Notes under the pieces: generated by a model | What the model was told of the DNA's origin: nothing | The model's database searches: none | What the model saw: the letters and a program-made list of their open reading frames with translations, nothing else | Part shown: positions 52,704-62,341 of the stretch, piece after piece | Layout of the letters: each line of letters opens with the position of its first letter | Numbering within the stretch: position 1 is the first letter of the stretch | Position numbers and translations under genes: made by a program | Assembly (NCBI RefSeq): GCF_004364175.1 | Contig: NZ_SNZW01000013.1 | Span: 124,001-188,000, forward strand | DNA length: 64,000 nt | Reading direction: 5' to 3' | Source: Maribacter caenipelagi | GTDB taxonomy: Bacteria; Bacteroidota; Bacteroidia; Flavobacteriales; Flavobacteriaceae

Positions 52704-52736
52704 AAAAAAATCCCAAAGGTATCTTTGGGATTTTTT
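52704..52736. terminator. Bidirectional terminator between convergent genes
   Basis: AAAAAAATCCCAAAG and CTTTGGGATTTTTT form a stem with a GTAT loop, between the lipoprotein gene and the convergent polyphosphate glucokinase gene. Confidence 0.92.
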
Positions 52737-52760
52737 AAAACTATACTGTTGCTTTTCTTT

Positions 52761-53510
52761 TTAAGCTTTCTTCGCTTTATATTGCGAAGCTACCGCCGCA
52801 CCAATAATACCTGCGTGATTTTGAAGCTTTGCGGGTATTACTTTGGTGTCGATTTTGATTTTAGATTTAAACTCATCAAAATCTTTTGAGGCACCACCAC
52901 CAAGAATAATTAAATCTGGAGAAACTATCAATTCAACGTATTCTAAAAAGGTGTTGAATCTTTTGCCCCATTTTTTATACGATAATCCTTCGCGGTCTCT
53001 TGCTGATCCTGCTGCCCATTTTTCAATTTTAGAATATTTTTTATATGGAATTTGTCCTAACTCGAAATTAGGAATCAATCTTCCATCTAAAAATGCACCA
53101 CTACCTAAACCAGTGCCGATGGTGATCATAACAACGAATCCTTTTTTGCCCTTACCGGTACCATAGTTCATGGTAGCATAACCAGCAGCATCTGCATCAT
53201 TGATTACGGTAAAATCTAATCCGGTTTTCTTTTCTAATAATTCTTCGACATTTACACCCAACCAGCTTTTATTTAGATTGCCGGTAGCTTTACAGACACC
53301 GTTCTTAATAATAGTAGGAAAACCACAGCCAACTTTGCCTTTGTAATCAAAATGCTTGACAATTTGGGCAATTACATCGGTCATTGCTTCTGGTGTTCTT
53401 GGTATGGGAGTGGGTATTCGAAAACGTTCAGAAATCATTTCTCCGGTTTCAGAATTAACTAACGCTCCTTTAATTCCAGAACCACCTACATCAATACCTA
53501 GTAAAGTCAT
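52761..53510 (-). CDS. ppgK: ROK-family kinase, polyphosphate glucokinase-like
   Basis: A 249-residue ROK kinase with [16 protein letters not shown] (phosphate loop), [26 protein letters not shown] (catalytic Asp), [25 protein letters not shown] and a C-terminal [15 protein letters not shown]. The GFPTIIKNG and [12 protein letters not shown] blocks are typical of polyphosphate/ATP glucokinases (PpgK), which phosphorylate glucose. The usual CxCGxxGC zinc motif of ROK regulators is absent, as expected for PpgK. Confidence 0.9.
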   Translation of the reverse strand: MTLLGIDVGGSGIKGALVNSETGEMISERFRIPTPIPRTPEAMTDVIAQIVKHFDYKGKVGCGFPTIIKNGVCKATGNLNKSWLGVNVEELLEKKTGLDFTVINDADAAGYATMNYGTGKGKKGFVVMITIGTGLGSGAFLDGRLIPNFELGQIPYKKYSKIEKWAAGSARDREGLSYKKWGKRFNTFLEYVELIVSPDLIILGGGASKDFDEFKSKIKIDTKVIPAKLQNHAGIIGAAVASQYKAKKA

Positions 53511-53613
53511 TTTATATTTTGTTATGAATTACAAAGAAACGAAAAAGAATCGGGTCTTTGAATTGAGATTGTTTTTGTGAATATACATATCATTTTTGTC
53601 CTGTTTTAGAGCA

Positions 53614-53640
53614 TAAAAAAAGGACCTTTTAAGGTCCTTT
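53614..53640 (-). terminator. Terminator of the small secreted protein gene
   Basis: AAAGGACCTT and AAGGTCCTTT form a 10-bp stem with a two-base loop; a T-run follows on the minus strand, 10 bases after the stop at 53650. Confidence 0.88.
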
Positions 53641-53649
53641 ATATGTATT

Positions 53650-53955
53650 TTACATTGGCATTAGTAATTTGACTATAGTGCTAACTTGAATTTCTTCATC
53701 GTCTTCATCCATCTCTGAATCTACAGTGAACGTGATCATGAATTGTTTACCAACGAATTTTTCGCTGTTTAAATCGAATTCATTTGCAACATCATCTGTA
53801 ATGTTAGAGAATTCTGTAGTGTAACCTTCACCATCAGAAAAAACGTAAACGCCATCAATATAGCCCTCATAAGTTCCGTTCATGGTACTAGTTTCTTGAC
53901 CAAAAGTGGTCAGAGAAGAAACTGCTACGAACAATACGATTAAAAGTGATTTCAT
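53650..53955 (-). CDS. Small secreted protein of unknown function
   Basis: A 101-residue protein with signal peptide (LLIVLFVAVSSLTTFGQ). The mature part is acidic and beta-rich (TYEGYIDGVYVFSDGEGYTTEF, FVGKQFMITFTVDSEMDEDDEE), with a repeated G-Y pattern. It has its own terminator and an upstream gap of 260 bases with no other gene. No family is recognised. A small calcium-binding or structural envelope role is possible but not shown. Confidence 0.75.
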   Translation of the reverse strand: MKSLLIVLFVAVSSLTTFGQETSTMNGTYEGYIDGVYVFSDGEGYTTEFSNITDDVANEFDLNSEKFVGKQFMITFTVDSEMDEDDEEIQVSTIVKLLMPM

Positions 53956-54215
53956 TTTTTAATTGTTTAGTTAATTATTGATTTTTTTGTCCGTTTTTTA
54001 AGCCTTGTTTGTCGACTTAAAAAGTTGATACAAATGAAATCTAATTAGTTGAATAACGAATAATTTTATCATTTTATTATGAATCTTTTTTTTAACCTTA
54101 ATCTTCTGTAATTCAGTAGGGTGTTTTTACTTGTCTGTGTTAAAATTATTAGTGGTTAGGGAATTAAATAGTCAGAATAGATAGTACCTTTGGCTGATAA
54201 ATTAATATAAGTCAA

Positions 54216-57140
54216 TTGAAAAAAAGTAAATTATTTTCTCACTTTGTTACACTGACTCTGGTACTCTTTACATTGGTTCATAGTGCTCAGGCGCAATCAT
54301 CTTTATCAGCCGATAATGTTCAGACATTGGTTGAGAAATATAAAAGTGATATTCGAGGACCATATAAAGACATTCGTTGGTTTTGTACCGATGGTAGCGT
54401 TCGTCAGCCTAAGGACCCTTGTCCTGATAATATCGGTCCGGGTGTGCAGCATGCCCGTTATAAAGATGAGGTAGTTGCATTAGGTAAAAGCAATCATATT
54501 TATTTAGGTCAGATTCTGACATATACGACTATTGATGAGCTTTGGGATGGTAATCATAACCATTCTCGTTTAAAACAATTTCAATTAGATAAATACTTGC
54601 GCTTGGTTGATAACGGATGGATCAATCAAAAAGGACAATTTTATAGAGGTTCGGTTCAGGTAGAAGATGAAGAAGCTTGGGGTATCGATTTTTATAGATC
54701 AATCTTATCAAAAGATGCAGTGGTTGCTGATAACTTCTATCTTATTCGTCAATCATTAAAAGATATACCTCACAATGGCGATGATAATGTTGCGCAGCTA
54801 ATGCGAAGCGAATCAAAGGTAATTTCAGATTTGTATGTTCCGTTTATGGATTTAAGAACTAAAATTCATAGTCAGCCCGAAAAAACAGATATTCAAAAAG
54901 TAATCGATTTTAAATCTAAAAATCAAAAGTCACTGACTTCCGATTTAAATAAAAAGTTGGACGGACTGATAGCTACGATGAATACGTTCTTTAAGCCCGT
55001 AGATGTTCAGGCGTTGTTGAATAAATCAAATTTAATAAAGGGTACAACCTTAGGCGATAAAGTACAGTCATTTGTAAATGGTAGATCGAATGATGAAACT
55101 GCTTCATATTCAGTAAATGAAACGGCACAGTTACTTTTAGAGATTAGGGAAGGGCTGCTTAATGAAAATAGACCTTTAGCACGATTACAATTGCTTGATA
55201 TTTCTTTAAAGTTAGAAGAACTATTATTTCAAAATGCACCAAATTGGCAGCCTACAACGGTAAGCGGACAATTAGAAAAAATTTGTGCGTTGACAACGGC
55301 ATCGGTCGGTGCAGGGTATTTAGAATTATGGGAATGGGAGCAGGTTTCTGGCGCGCTTAGTAAGTTCAACCAAGATCAATTGAGCTTGGCAGAACTAACC
55401 CAGGTATTAGAAACGGCAAGAGCTGCGGTAGAATGGAGTGCGGCCATGGTAAAGGCAAATTATCAAGAAGTGGTCAATATATATAGCACATTTGAACCCA
55501 AAGCTTATGCGTTTATAGATGATAGAATTAGAGGTTCGGTAGCATTACATTTAGGTCAAAGTGTAGGTGAATTGGGTGATTTTATTTCTAAAGAATCGGC
55601 CTTGACCAACAAGGTGATGGATGTTGCTGACCAAAGTGCGTTTAGAGGGTTAAACCCAGGGTATGCTTTTGGTGAGTTGGTTGTCGTAGATGGCTCATCT
55701 GAAGATATTGAAGTATCTGCAGATAAGATTTATATTTTTCAACGTTCCCCATCAGACTTAAAACCTGTTGCCGGTATCGCTACCGTGGCAGAAGGTAATA
55801 TGGTATCGCATGTACAATTGTTGGCGCGTAATTTAGGGATACCAAATGCAGCTCTATCTGATCAGAACCTTCAGAGCCTTAAGAAATATGATGGTGACCG
55901 TGTGTTCTATGCGGTTTCTAATAAAGGCAATGTAATTCTGAAACCGGAGTCTCAGATGACGGATCAAGAACGGGGACTATTCGTAAAGAAAGAACGTAAT
56001 ATCGATAAGATTGAGGTTCCTGTTGAAAAAATTAAATTGGGCAATACCGATGTTTTGAACATGCGCGATGTTGATGCCAGTGATTCTGGAGCGTTATGCG
56101 GACCAAAAGCTGCAAATCTTGGGCAGTTGAAGAAGATGTTTCCTGATCAGGTGGTTGAGGGATTGGTGATTCCGTTCGGAATTTTTAGAGATCATATGGA
56201 TCAGAAAATGCCCGGAGAGAATCGTTCTTATTGGGAATATTTGAATGCCATGTTCAAAGAAGCCGAGCGTATGCGAAATGCAGATGTGCCAGAACCAGAA
56301 GTTGAGAATTATCAGTTACGACAATTAGAGACTTTAAGGGGTGCCATCAAAAAAATGCCGTTGAAAGAAGATTTTATGAATCAACTGGAAACAAAATTCA
56401 AATCTGTTCTTGGGTCTGATTTTGGAAAAATTCCCGTGTTCTTACGTAGCGACACCAATATGGAGGATCTTAAAGAATTTACTGGTGCAGGGTTAAATCT
56501 GACACTTTTCAATGTGTTGAATAAAGAGAAAGTATTAGAAGGTATAAAAGATGTATGGGCTTCACCATATACCGAACGTAGCTTTAAATGGAGGCAGGTG
56601 TATTTGTTGAATCCTGAGAATGTATTCCCTTCTATTTTGGTGATACCAAGTGTAGATGTAGATTACTCGGGGGTTTTGATTACTAAGGGTATTAATTCAG
56701 GTAATGATAAGGACTTGACCGTTGCTTTTAGTAGAGGTGCAGGTGGTGCTGTAGATGGTCAGTCGGCAGAAACGTATACTATATATAATAATGGCTATCG
56801 TTTATTGGCGCCTGCACGCGAGCCAATGTATAATACCTTACCAGCTACCGGTGGTACTGGTAAAAAAGTAGCTACTTTTCAGAATAGGGTAGTGAATGAA
56901 AAGAACATGGCCGAAATAAAGACTTTAGCAAAAACTATTCGTGAAACCTTACCTAAAGAAACAAATTCAGATTATGAAGGCGCCTATGATGTGGAGCTAG
57001 GTTTCAAAGAAGATAAATTATGGTTGTTTCAAATAAGACCATTTGTTGAGAATAAAAAAGCGTTGAGTTCTACGTATTTAGAATCTATTACACCGAAAAT
57101 TAATACAGAGAAAGAAATCTCGTTAAAGACAAAATTGTAA
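54216..57140 (+). CDS. Exported PEP-synthase/glucan-water-dikinase-like protein (phosphohistidine domain then ATP-grasp domain)
   Basis: The start is TTG 54216 (974 residues), fitting a signal peptide (FSHFVTLTLVLFTLVHSAQAQ) and lying 24 bases after a TACCTTTG promoter element (54185). Residues 30-470 are a helical region without a known domain. Near residue 530 lies a swivelling phosphohistidine-type motif, GNMVSHVQLLARNLGIPNA. Residues 630-960 form a PPDK_N-type ATP-grasp domain: GPKAANLGQLKKMFP, VFLRSDTNMEDLKEFTGAGL, VWASPYTERSFKWRQ and LWLFQIRPF. The order histidine domain then nucleotide domain, without a PEP barrel, is that of plant glucan water dikinases rather than PPDK or PEP synthase. 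How an ATP-dependent enzyme would work outside the cytoplasm is unclear. Confidence 0.82.
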   Translation: MKKSKLFSHFVTLTLVLFTLVHSAQAQSSLSADNVQTLVEKYKSDIRGPYKDIRWFCTDGSVRQPKDPCPDNIGPGVQHARYKDEVVALGKSNHIYLGQILTYTTIDELWDGNHNHSRLKQFQLDKYLRLVDNGWINQKGQFYRGSVQVEDEEAWGIDFYRSILSKDAVVADNFYLIRQSLKDIPHNGDDNVAQLMRSESKVISDLYVPFMDLRTKIHSQPEKTDIQKVIDFKSKNQKSLTSDLNKKLDGLIATMNTFFKPVDVQALLNKSNLIKGTTLGDKVQSFVNGRSNDETASYSVNETAQLLLEIREGLLNENRPLARLQLLDISLKLEELLFQNAPNWQPTTVSGQLEKICALTTASVGAGYLELWEWEQVSGALSKFNQDQLSLAELTQVLETARAAVEWSAAMVKANYQEVVNIYSTFEPKAYAFIDDRIRGSVALHLGQSVGELGDFISKESALTNKVMDVADQSAFRGLNPGYAFGELVVVDGSSEDIEVSADKIYIFQRSPSDLKPVAGIATVAEGNMVSHVQLLARNLGIPNAALSDQNLQSLKKYDGDRVFYAVSNKGNVILKPESQMTDQERGLFVKKERNIDKIEVPVEKIKLGNTDVLNMRDVDASDSGALCGPKAANLGQLKKMFPDQVVEGLVIPFGIFRDHMDQKMPGENRSYWEYLNAMFKEAERMRNADVPEPEVENYQLRQLETLRGAIKKMPLKEDFMNQLETKFKSVLGSDFGKIPVFLRSDTNMEDLKEFTGAGLNLTLFNVLNKEKVLEGIKDVWASPYTERSFKWRQVYLLNPENVFPSILVIPSVDVDYSGVLITKGINSGNDKDLTVAFSRGAGGAVDGQSAETYTIYNNGYRLLAPAREPMYNTLPATGGTGKKVATFQNRVVNEKNMAEIKTLAKTIRETLPKETNSDYEGAYDVELGFKEDKLWLFQIRPFVENKKALSSTYLESITPKINTEKEISLKTKL

Positions 57141-57141
57141 A

Positions 57142-57735
57142 ATGAAAAGGACCTGCATGTTTTTAATTGTTTCATTGTTTCTTGTTTTCACTGCGTGTGA
57201 TTTAGATGACGACGATGGGGTTGATGAAGAACTTCCGGCGATAACCACTGCAGGATTAAATACATTTGGATGTCTTATTAATGGACAAGTGTATGTGCCT
57301 AAAAAAGGGAGCTTTTGTCTAGACTGTGCAAATACCCCAAAATTACAATTGACATATGGCGAGATTTTTGAAGGGTATCGATTTGCTTTAGGGACTCATA
57401 ATGATATAGATGGATATGTTTCCATGACATTGGAACTATTTAATGGTTTAGAGCCTTTAACCGAAGGTGAATATTCCCTTTCACAAACTATATTAGAAGG
57501 TAACGATATTCCTATTGCTAATGCTTCTTGTTGGATTAATAAAAAAATTAGTGGCGAAAAAATTGAGTCAGAATTTTACTCTAATGAAAACATTGGCGGA
57601 GTTCTGGAAATCATTAAAATTGATGAAGAAAAAAAGTTTATATCTGGGACTTTTTATTTTTCAGCTTTGGATGGCAATGGTCAATTCGTTAATATAACCG
57701 ATGGTCGATTTGATGTTACGTATAAGAGTTTTTAA
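57142..57735 (+). CDS. Lipoprotein of unknown function
   Basis: A 197-residue lipoprotein (signal LIVSLFLVFTAC followed by an acidic DLDDDDGVDEE spacer). The mature part starts FGCLINGQVYVPKKGSFCLDC and continues with beta strands (GYVSMTLELFNGLEPLTEGEYSL, FISGTFYFSALDGNGQFVNI). FxFxGxVNG-like openings with NG-K-I-F endings are common in small secreted proteins (DUF6252-like) of Bacteroidota. It follows the dikinase-like gene by one base, so it is probably in the same operon. Confidence 0.75.
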   Translation: MKRTCMFLIVSLFLVFTACDLDDDDGVDEELPAITTAGLNTFGCLINGQVYVPKKGSFCLDCANTPKLQLTYGEIFEGYRFALGTHNDIDGYVSMTLELFNGLEPLTEGEYSLSQTILEGNDIPIANASCWINKKISGEKIESEFYSNENIGGVLEIIKIDEEKKFISGTFYFSALDGNGQFVNITDGRFDVTYKSF

Positions 57736-57755
57736 GAATTAGTATTGATATGATT

Positions 57756-59018
57756 ATGAAGAAAATTATAGTATTGTTAATCGTAGTTTTAAGTGCATCT
57801 GCATTTACTACGTATAAATATTACCCAATAGATGGTTACGAACGTACTGGCATTAAACGTTTAAAGCGTTTAGAGATGATTAAAAACGGGGAGGTCAAAG
57901 ATGCATTTGCACTACCTGTCGGAGCAATGAAATCGTACAGTGATATTCAATTGAACTTACTATCGAGAAAAAATGATAGTGCTATGGGATTGATGCAGGT
58001 AAATGAAGATTTTCAGAAGGAGATTAGTGCACTTTTTCGAGGATTGGATAAAAGTTATTCCCTGACTGTTTTAGATATCTCCGACCCAGAAAATGTGCGT
58101 TATGCCGAACGAAATGAAACTGCTGGCTATCAACCGGGTAGTGTAGGTAAATTGGCTGTATTAATAGGATTGTTCACACAGTTAGAAAAAATTTATCCCG
58201 ATTCATTCGAAAAAAGAACAGAGCTGTTAAAGAACAAATCTGTAAAATCGGGAGTATGGGGCTTGACAGATGAGCACACCATTCCTATCTATAATGTTGA
58301 GAAAAATACATTGGTAAAGCGCCAGGTAATTGCTAGCGATGTGTTTTCATTATATGAATGGGCAGATCACATGTTGTCGGTTAGTAATAATGGTGCGGCA
58401 AGTATTGTTTGGAGAGAGGTTTTGCTAATGGCGGCATTCGGAGAGAAATATCCAGACTTGACCCAAGAGGAAACAGATGCTTACTTTAAAGAAACGCCAA
58501 GAAAAGAGTTGACCGATTTAAGTAATGATGTAGTGAATTTACCATTGCGCAATTTAGGTATTACATCAAATGAGTGGCGTTTGGGTAGTTTTTTCACAAG
58601 AGGAACAAATACCTATGTAGGTGATAAAGGTGGGAGTATCGGTTCTCCTCAGGGATTAATGAAATTCTTGGTGCAGCTTGAACAAGGTAATGTAGTCGAT
58701 GAAGCTTCAAGTTTAGAAATGAAAAGATTGATGTACATGACCGATCGAAGAATTCGTTACGCACAATCGCCAGTGCTGAAAGAAGCAGCGGTGTATTTTA
58801 AATCGGGCTCCTTATACAAATGCGATAGAAGCAAGGGTGAAACTTGCGGTAAATATATGGGGAACGTTACCAATTTTATGAATTCTGTTATCATTGTAGA
58901 GCATCCAGATAATTGTAGATACATGGTGGTTTTAATGACGAATGTACTACGTAAAAATTCTGCTAGCGACCATATGTATTTGGCAGGTAGTATTGATAAG
59001 ATTATTAGAAATGGGTAA
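57756..59018 (+). CDS. Class A beta-lactamase/PBP-like serine hydrolase
   Basis: ATG 57756 is used (420 residues); ATG 57750 two codons upstream is an alternative. Signal-like N-terminus IIVLLIVVLSASAF. Class A-type motifs: SxxK in YQPGSVGKLAVLIGL, SxN in LSVSNNGAASIVW and KSG in AVYFKSGSLYKC. The fold is that of class A beta-lactamases, but the long N-terminal part and the operon position with a dikinase-like protein argue against antibiotic hydrolysis as its main role. It may act on peptidoglycan or another ester or amide. Confidence 0.88.
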   Translation: MKKIIVLLIVVLSASAFTTYKYYPIDGYERTGIKRLKRLEMIKNGEVKDAFALPVGAMKSYSDIQLNLLSRKNDSAMGLMQVNEDFQKEISALFRGLDKSYSLTVLDISDPENVRYAERNETAGYQPGSVGKLAVLIGLFTQLEKIYPDSFEKRTELLKNKSVKSGVWGLTDEHTIPIYNVEKNTLVKRQVIASDVFSLYEWADHMLSVSNNGAASIVWREVLLMAAFGEKYPDLTQEETDAYFKETPRKELTDLSNDVVNLPLRNLGITSNEWRLGSFFTRGTNTYVGDKGGSIGSPQGLMKFLVQLEQGNVVDEASSLEMKRLMYMTDRRIRYAQSPVLKEAAVYFKSGSLYKCDRSKGETCGKYMGNVTNFMNSVIIVEHPDNCRYMVVLMTNVLRKNSASDHMYLAGSIDKIIRNG

Positions 59019-59063
59019 AAGCATAAGTTCGAGTAAGTATAAAACTTTTTTGTATGATTATAT

Positions 59064-60542
59064 TTAGGATTTAAACTTAGCTTGCAACTCTTCAACAATA
59101 GATTCTACCTTTTTATTTTTTGCAATTCGGTCAAGAACAATGGGCGAGTTTTGTCGTTCTTTACAGTTTTTAATGGCGCAACGCTCGCAAGTAACTCCAA
59201 CTTGTTGGATTTTAATATTGGCATCTTCTAAAAACTTTACCTTTCTAGAAAGCTGTTTGTTCATCAATAAGCCAATGCTTATGCTTCTAAATTGATTGTC
59301 TTTAAAGGGGTCTTTTGTGGCAGAAGATAAAACGATATAGCTATTGTCCTCACCATCATATTCAGAGATTTGAATATCAAATTCGTGATCCTTTTGGCTC
59401 ATTTTAATATCATTTAGCACCTTTAAAGAAACCCAACGACGACAATAATGTTCATTGGTTTCGTTGGCTCTGGGAGAGTGTTGGTGAGAAAGGTGCAATT
59501 CTTTTTTTAAATGGTATTTTTTGCTGCCTAATCTATGTGTAAAACGTAAGAAAAAAAGGTTTTGAATGTTGAATGAATTCGGTAATATATTTGTTAGTCG
59601 TTGATAAACAGATTCTGGTGATGCATTAAAACTATTAATAAGGCTCAAGAACTTTTTAGTGTCAAAATGGTCAGTTTTGAATACTTCTTCAAGCTGAGGA
59701 ACCAATTGAGTTTTAGGTATAACCAGTGCACCTGCAAAATAAGATGCGTAGAAATTATTCAAGACCTGATCAAAATTGTCAAATTTTATCCAAGGAAAAG
59801 AGTATAACCTATCTGTATAGGCCAAAAAATTATAACCTATTTCTTTTGCATAGATGAATGCTCGTTGCGGCTCGTTAATATCGGCAGAGAGCAATAGTGT
59901 TTTTGTTTCGGGTACAAATAATGAACGTAAGTTTTCCAAAGCCTCATATTTCTCCAATTCACCATTGTTTATAGAATACCCGTATTCTTCAATAAGTATT
60001 TCCTCTAAATCTTTTGAAGTGAGCGTTTTTGATAAGTTTAAATGATAGGCTTTAGCAAATTTTAATACTTGTTGCTCTAGATCGTCAAAGTAATTGTTGT
60101 TAGCTTCTTGGTAGGATCGTAACGACGCCAAGAAAAAACTCTCCCTGCTAAAACTATAATGCTGGGCTATTTCAATTATGGTACTAATAAATGCATTGAC
60201 CTTTGCAGGTGCCGTTGCTACAATGTCTATAAGGTCACTTTCCTTTATTCCGAAAAGCTCTAGCGGAATCTCCTTTAAAATCTTGGAGCGAAGTAGATCG
60301 CCAATTGGGGCTAAATTTTTGTCTAGCTTCAAAGAGACCATTTGATCGTACGGTACATCCAGTTTTTCAGCAAGTAGAATGATTTTATCTGGCTTCGGAT
60401 ATTTTTTTCCTTTCTCAATCTCGTTCAAATAAGATTTTGAAAGTCCGCAAATTTTAGACAACCCAAATAAGGATAAATTCTTATCGGTTCGAATTTGCTT
60501 CAGTTTTAAGCCGAAAATGAGTTTAATATATTCTTGTTCCAT
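59064..60542 (-). CDS. XRE-family regulator with degenerate ImmA/IrrE domain and C-terminal cysteine cluster (ScfR/RamB type)
   Basis: A 492-residue regulator. Residues 8-65 are an XRE helix-turn-helix (LKLKQIRTDKNLSLFGLSKI and LSKSYLNEIEKGKKYPKPDK). The middle contains an ImmA/IrrE-like fold whose HExxH is lost (YAKEIGYNFL) but whose FYASYFAGALVIP block is kept. The C-terminus holds the DUF2083-type VTCERCAIKNCKER cysteines. Regulators of this build (RamB, ScfR) control glyoxylate and propionate or acetate metabolism by binding CoA thioesters. It is divergent from aceB, with 125 bases between them, so control of the glyoxylate shunt is likely. Confidence 0.88.
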   Translation of the reverse strand: MEQEYIKLIFGLKLKQIRTDKNLSLFGLSKICGLSKSYLNEIEKGKKYPKPDKIILLAEKLDVPYDQMVSLKLDKNLAPIGDLLRSKILKEIPLELFGIKESDLIDIVATAPAKVNAFISTIIEIAQHYSFSRESFFLASLRSYQEANNNYFDDLEQQVLKFAKAYHLNLSKTLTSKDLEEILIEEYGYSINNGELEKYEALENLRSLFVPETKTLLLSADINEPQRAFIYAKEIGYNFLAYTDRLYSFPWIKFDNFDQVLNNFYASYFAGALVIPKTQLVPQLEEVFKTDHFDTKKFLSLINSFNASPESVYQRLTNILPNSFNIQNLFFLRFTHRLGSKKYHLKKELHLSHQHSPRANETNEHYCRRWVSLKVLNDIKMSQKDHEFDIQISEYDGEDNSYIVLSSATKDPFKDNQFRSISIGLLMNKQLSRKVKFLEDANIKIQQVGVTCERCAIKNCKERQNSPIVLDRIAKNKKVESIVEELQAKFKS

Positions 60543-60603
60543 AATAAGTTTTAAAGATACTACATTTTGCGGATAACTTTAAAAAAGTGAATTTTATCTA
60601 TTT

Positions 60604-60617
60604 AGCGAACGTTCGCT
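60604..60617. promoter_or_regulatory. Perfect 14-bp palindrome in the aceB/regulator intergenic region (candidate operator)
   Basis: AGCGAACGTTCGCT is a perfect palindrome. Its right edge touches a possible -33 element (CTTG, 60616), 20 bases before TATCATTG (60640-60647), the probable -7 element of aceB. The position would let a bound repressor block aceB transcription. It lies 62 bases upstream of the regulator gene's own start, so autoregulation is also possible. Confidence 0.6.
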
Positions 60618-60667
60618 TGTTTTGTAAAATATTTTATTCTATCATTGTGTCAACAAAAACTTTTACA

Positions 60668-62266
60668 ATGGAAAACACGATTTTAAAACATCCGAAAATT
60701 CAGTTCGCTAATCAGGTGGATCATTACTATCCTGAGATTCTAACTGACAGTGCTTTAGAGTTTCTTACAGCACTACATGAGAAATGTAACACCAAAAGAT
60801 TAGAGCTACTTAAAAACCGTGAAGTCCAGCAAGAAGTCTTTGATAGGGGTGAGTATCCTCATTTTCCTAAAGAGACCAAATCTATTCGTGAAGGTGTATG
60901 GACCGCAGGTACTATTCCCTCAGATCTACAGGATAGGAGGGTAGAAATTACCGGACCGGTAGATCGTAAGATGATTATTAATGCTTTGAATTCCGGTGCC
61001 AAAACGTTTATGGCAGATTTGGAGGATAGTAATTCGCCAAGCTGGAAAAATAGTATTGAAGGGCAGCAGAATTTGATGGACGCCAATACAAAGACTATTA
61101 GTCTAACGGATACCAAGCGTGGTAAATCTTATGAATTGAATGAAAACACTGCGGTGTTGTTGGTAAGACCTAGAGGTTTGCATCTAAACGAAAGGCACTT
61201 GTTGATCAATGATGAGGAGGCATCAGGTAGTTTGGTAGATTTTGGACTGTACGTGTTTCATAATACCAAAACAATGATGGAAAATGGAACTGCACCATAT
61301 TTCTATCTACCAAAATTAGAGCATTATACAGAAGCGCGTTGGTGGAACGAAGTTTTTGAATTCGCCCAAGAGTATTTGAGTGTGCCTACTGGTACTTTTA
61401 AAGCAACCGTTTTGGTAGAAACCATTACCGCTAGTTTTCAATTGGATGAAATTATTTTCGAACTGAAAGACCATATCGTTGGGTTGAACTGTGGCCGTTG
61501 GGATTATATTTTCTCTTACATCAAAAAATTCAGAAATCATGCTGGTTTTGTGGTGCCTAATAGAGATCAGGTAACTATGACCACACCCTTTATGGATGCC
61601 TATGCAAAATTGGTGGTTCAAAGGTGTCATAAACGTGGCATACTTGCTATTGGTGGTATGGCGGCTCAAATTCCGATAAAGAACGATGAGAAGGCTAATG
61701 CCGAAGCGTTGGAAAAAGTAAGAAAAGATAAAGAACGCGAAGTTCAAAACGGTCATGATGGTACTTGGGTGGCTCACCCAGCTTTGGTAGAAGTTGCTAT
61801 GACCGAATTTAACAAACATATGCCTACGCCAAATCAAATGCATGTGCTGCGAGAAGATGTACATGCAACTGAACAAGACCTTGTGGAAATTCCAAGAGGT
61901 ACCATTACAGAAGCGGGTATTAGAAAGAATATCAATGTTGGTATTCTGTATACCGAAGCTTGGTTAAGAGGCTATGGCGCCGTAGCACTTTATAATTTAA
62001 TGGAAGATGCCGCTACAGCGGAGATTTCTAGAACCCAATTATGGCAATGGCTACAAAATGAAGTCATTTTAGCCGATGGCCGTAAGTTGACCAACGAACT
62101 GTACATGGAAATTTTCGATAACGAGGTGGAAAAATTGATCACCGAAGTGGGAGAAGAAAACCTGAAGAACAGCAAGTTTGAATTGGCAATACAACTGTTC
62201 GATAAACTGGTGGTGACAGATGATTTCGAAGAATTTTTAACCTTACCCGCCTATAAATTCATATAA
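60668..62266 (+). CDS. aceB: Malate synthase A
   Basis: ATG 60668 gives 532 residues (MENTILKHPKIQFANQ), the normal length; an ATG-less extension to 60587 would cross the promoter. Motifs: VEITGPVDRKMIINALNSGAKTFMADLEDSNSP, LLVRPRGLHLNERH, VLVETITASFQLDEII and NCGRWDYIFSYIK, then GGMAAQIPIKND and GTWVAHPALV. It condenses glyoxylate with acetyl-CoA to malate in the glyoxylate shunt and thus permits growth on C2 compounds. aceA follows 75 bases downstream. Confidence 0.97.
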   Translation: MENTILKHPKIQFANQVDHYYPEILTDSALEFLTALHEKCNTKRLELLKNREVQQEVFDRGEYPHFPKETKSIREGVWTAGTIPSDLQDRRVEITGPVDRKMIINALNSGAKTFMADLEDSNSPSWKNSIEGQQNLMDANTKTISLTDTKRGKSYELNENTAVLLVRPRGLHLNERHLLINDEEASGSLVDFGLYVFHNTKTMMENGTAPYFYLPKLEHYTEARWWNEVFEFAQEYLSVPTGTFKATVLVETITASFQLDEIIFELKDHIVGLNCGRWDYIFSYIKKFRNHAGFVVPNRDQVTMTTPFMDAYAKLVVQRCHKRGILAIGGMAAQIPIKNDEKANAEALEKVRKDKEREVQNGHDGTWVAHPALVEVAMTEFNKHMPTPNQMHVLREDVHATEQDLVEIPRGTITEAGIRKNINVGILYTEAWLRGYGAVALYNLMEDAATAEISRTQLWQWLQNEVILADGRKLTNELYMEIFDNEVEKLITEVGEENLKNSKFELAIQLFDKLVVTDDFEEFLTLPAYKFI

Positions 62267-62274
62267 ATAAAAAC

Positions 62275-62307
62275 GATCCTGCCATTGCGGCAACAATGTG
62301 CAGGATC
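62275..62307 (+). other. Long stem-loop between aceB and aceA
   Basis: GATCCTGCCATTG pairs with CAATG-T-GCAGGATC (one bulged base) around a CGGCAA loop, 13 bp in all. No T-run follows, so it is not a standard terminator; it may stabilise the 3' end of aceB mRNA or set the aceB/aceA ratio. Confidence 0.65.
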
Positions 62308-62341
62308 TCATTATCAATAATAAATAACGTATTTCAAAATT

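Noticed and set aside
61316-61876. 186-codon minus-strand frame inside aceB
   Set aside because: Antisense to strongly conserved malate synthase motifs; no independent support.
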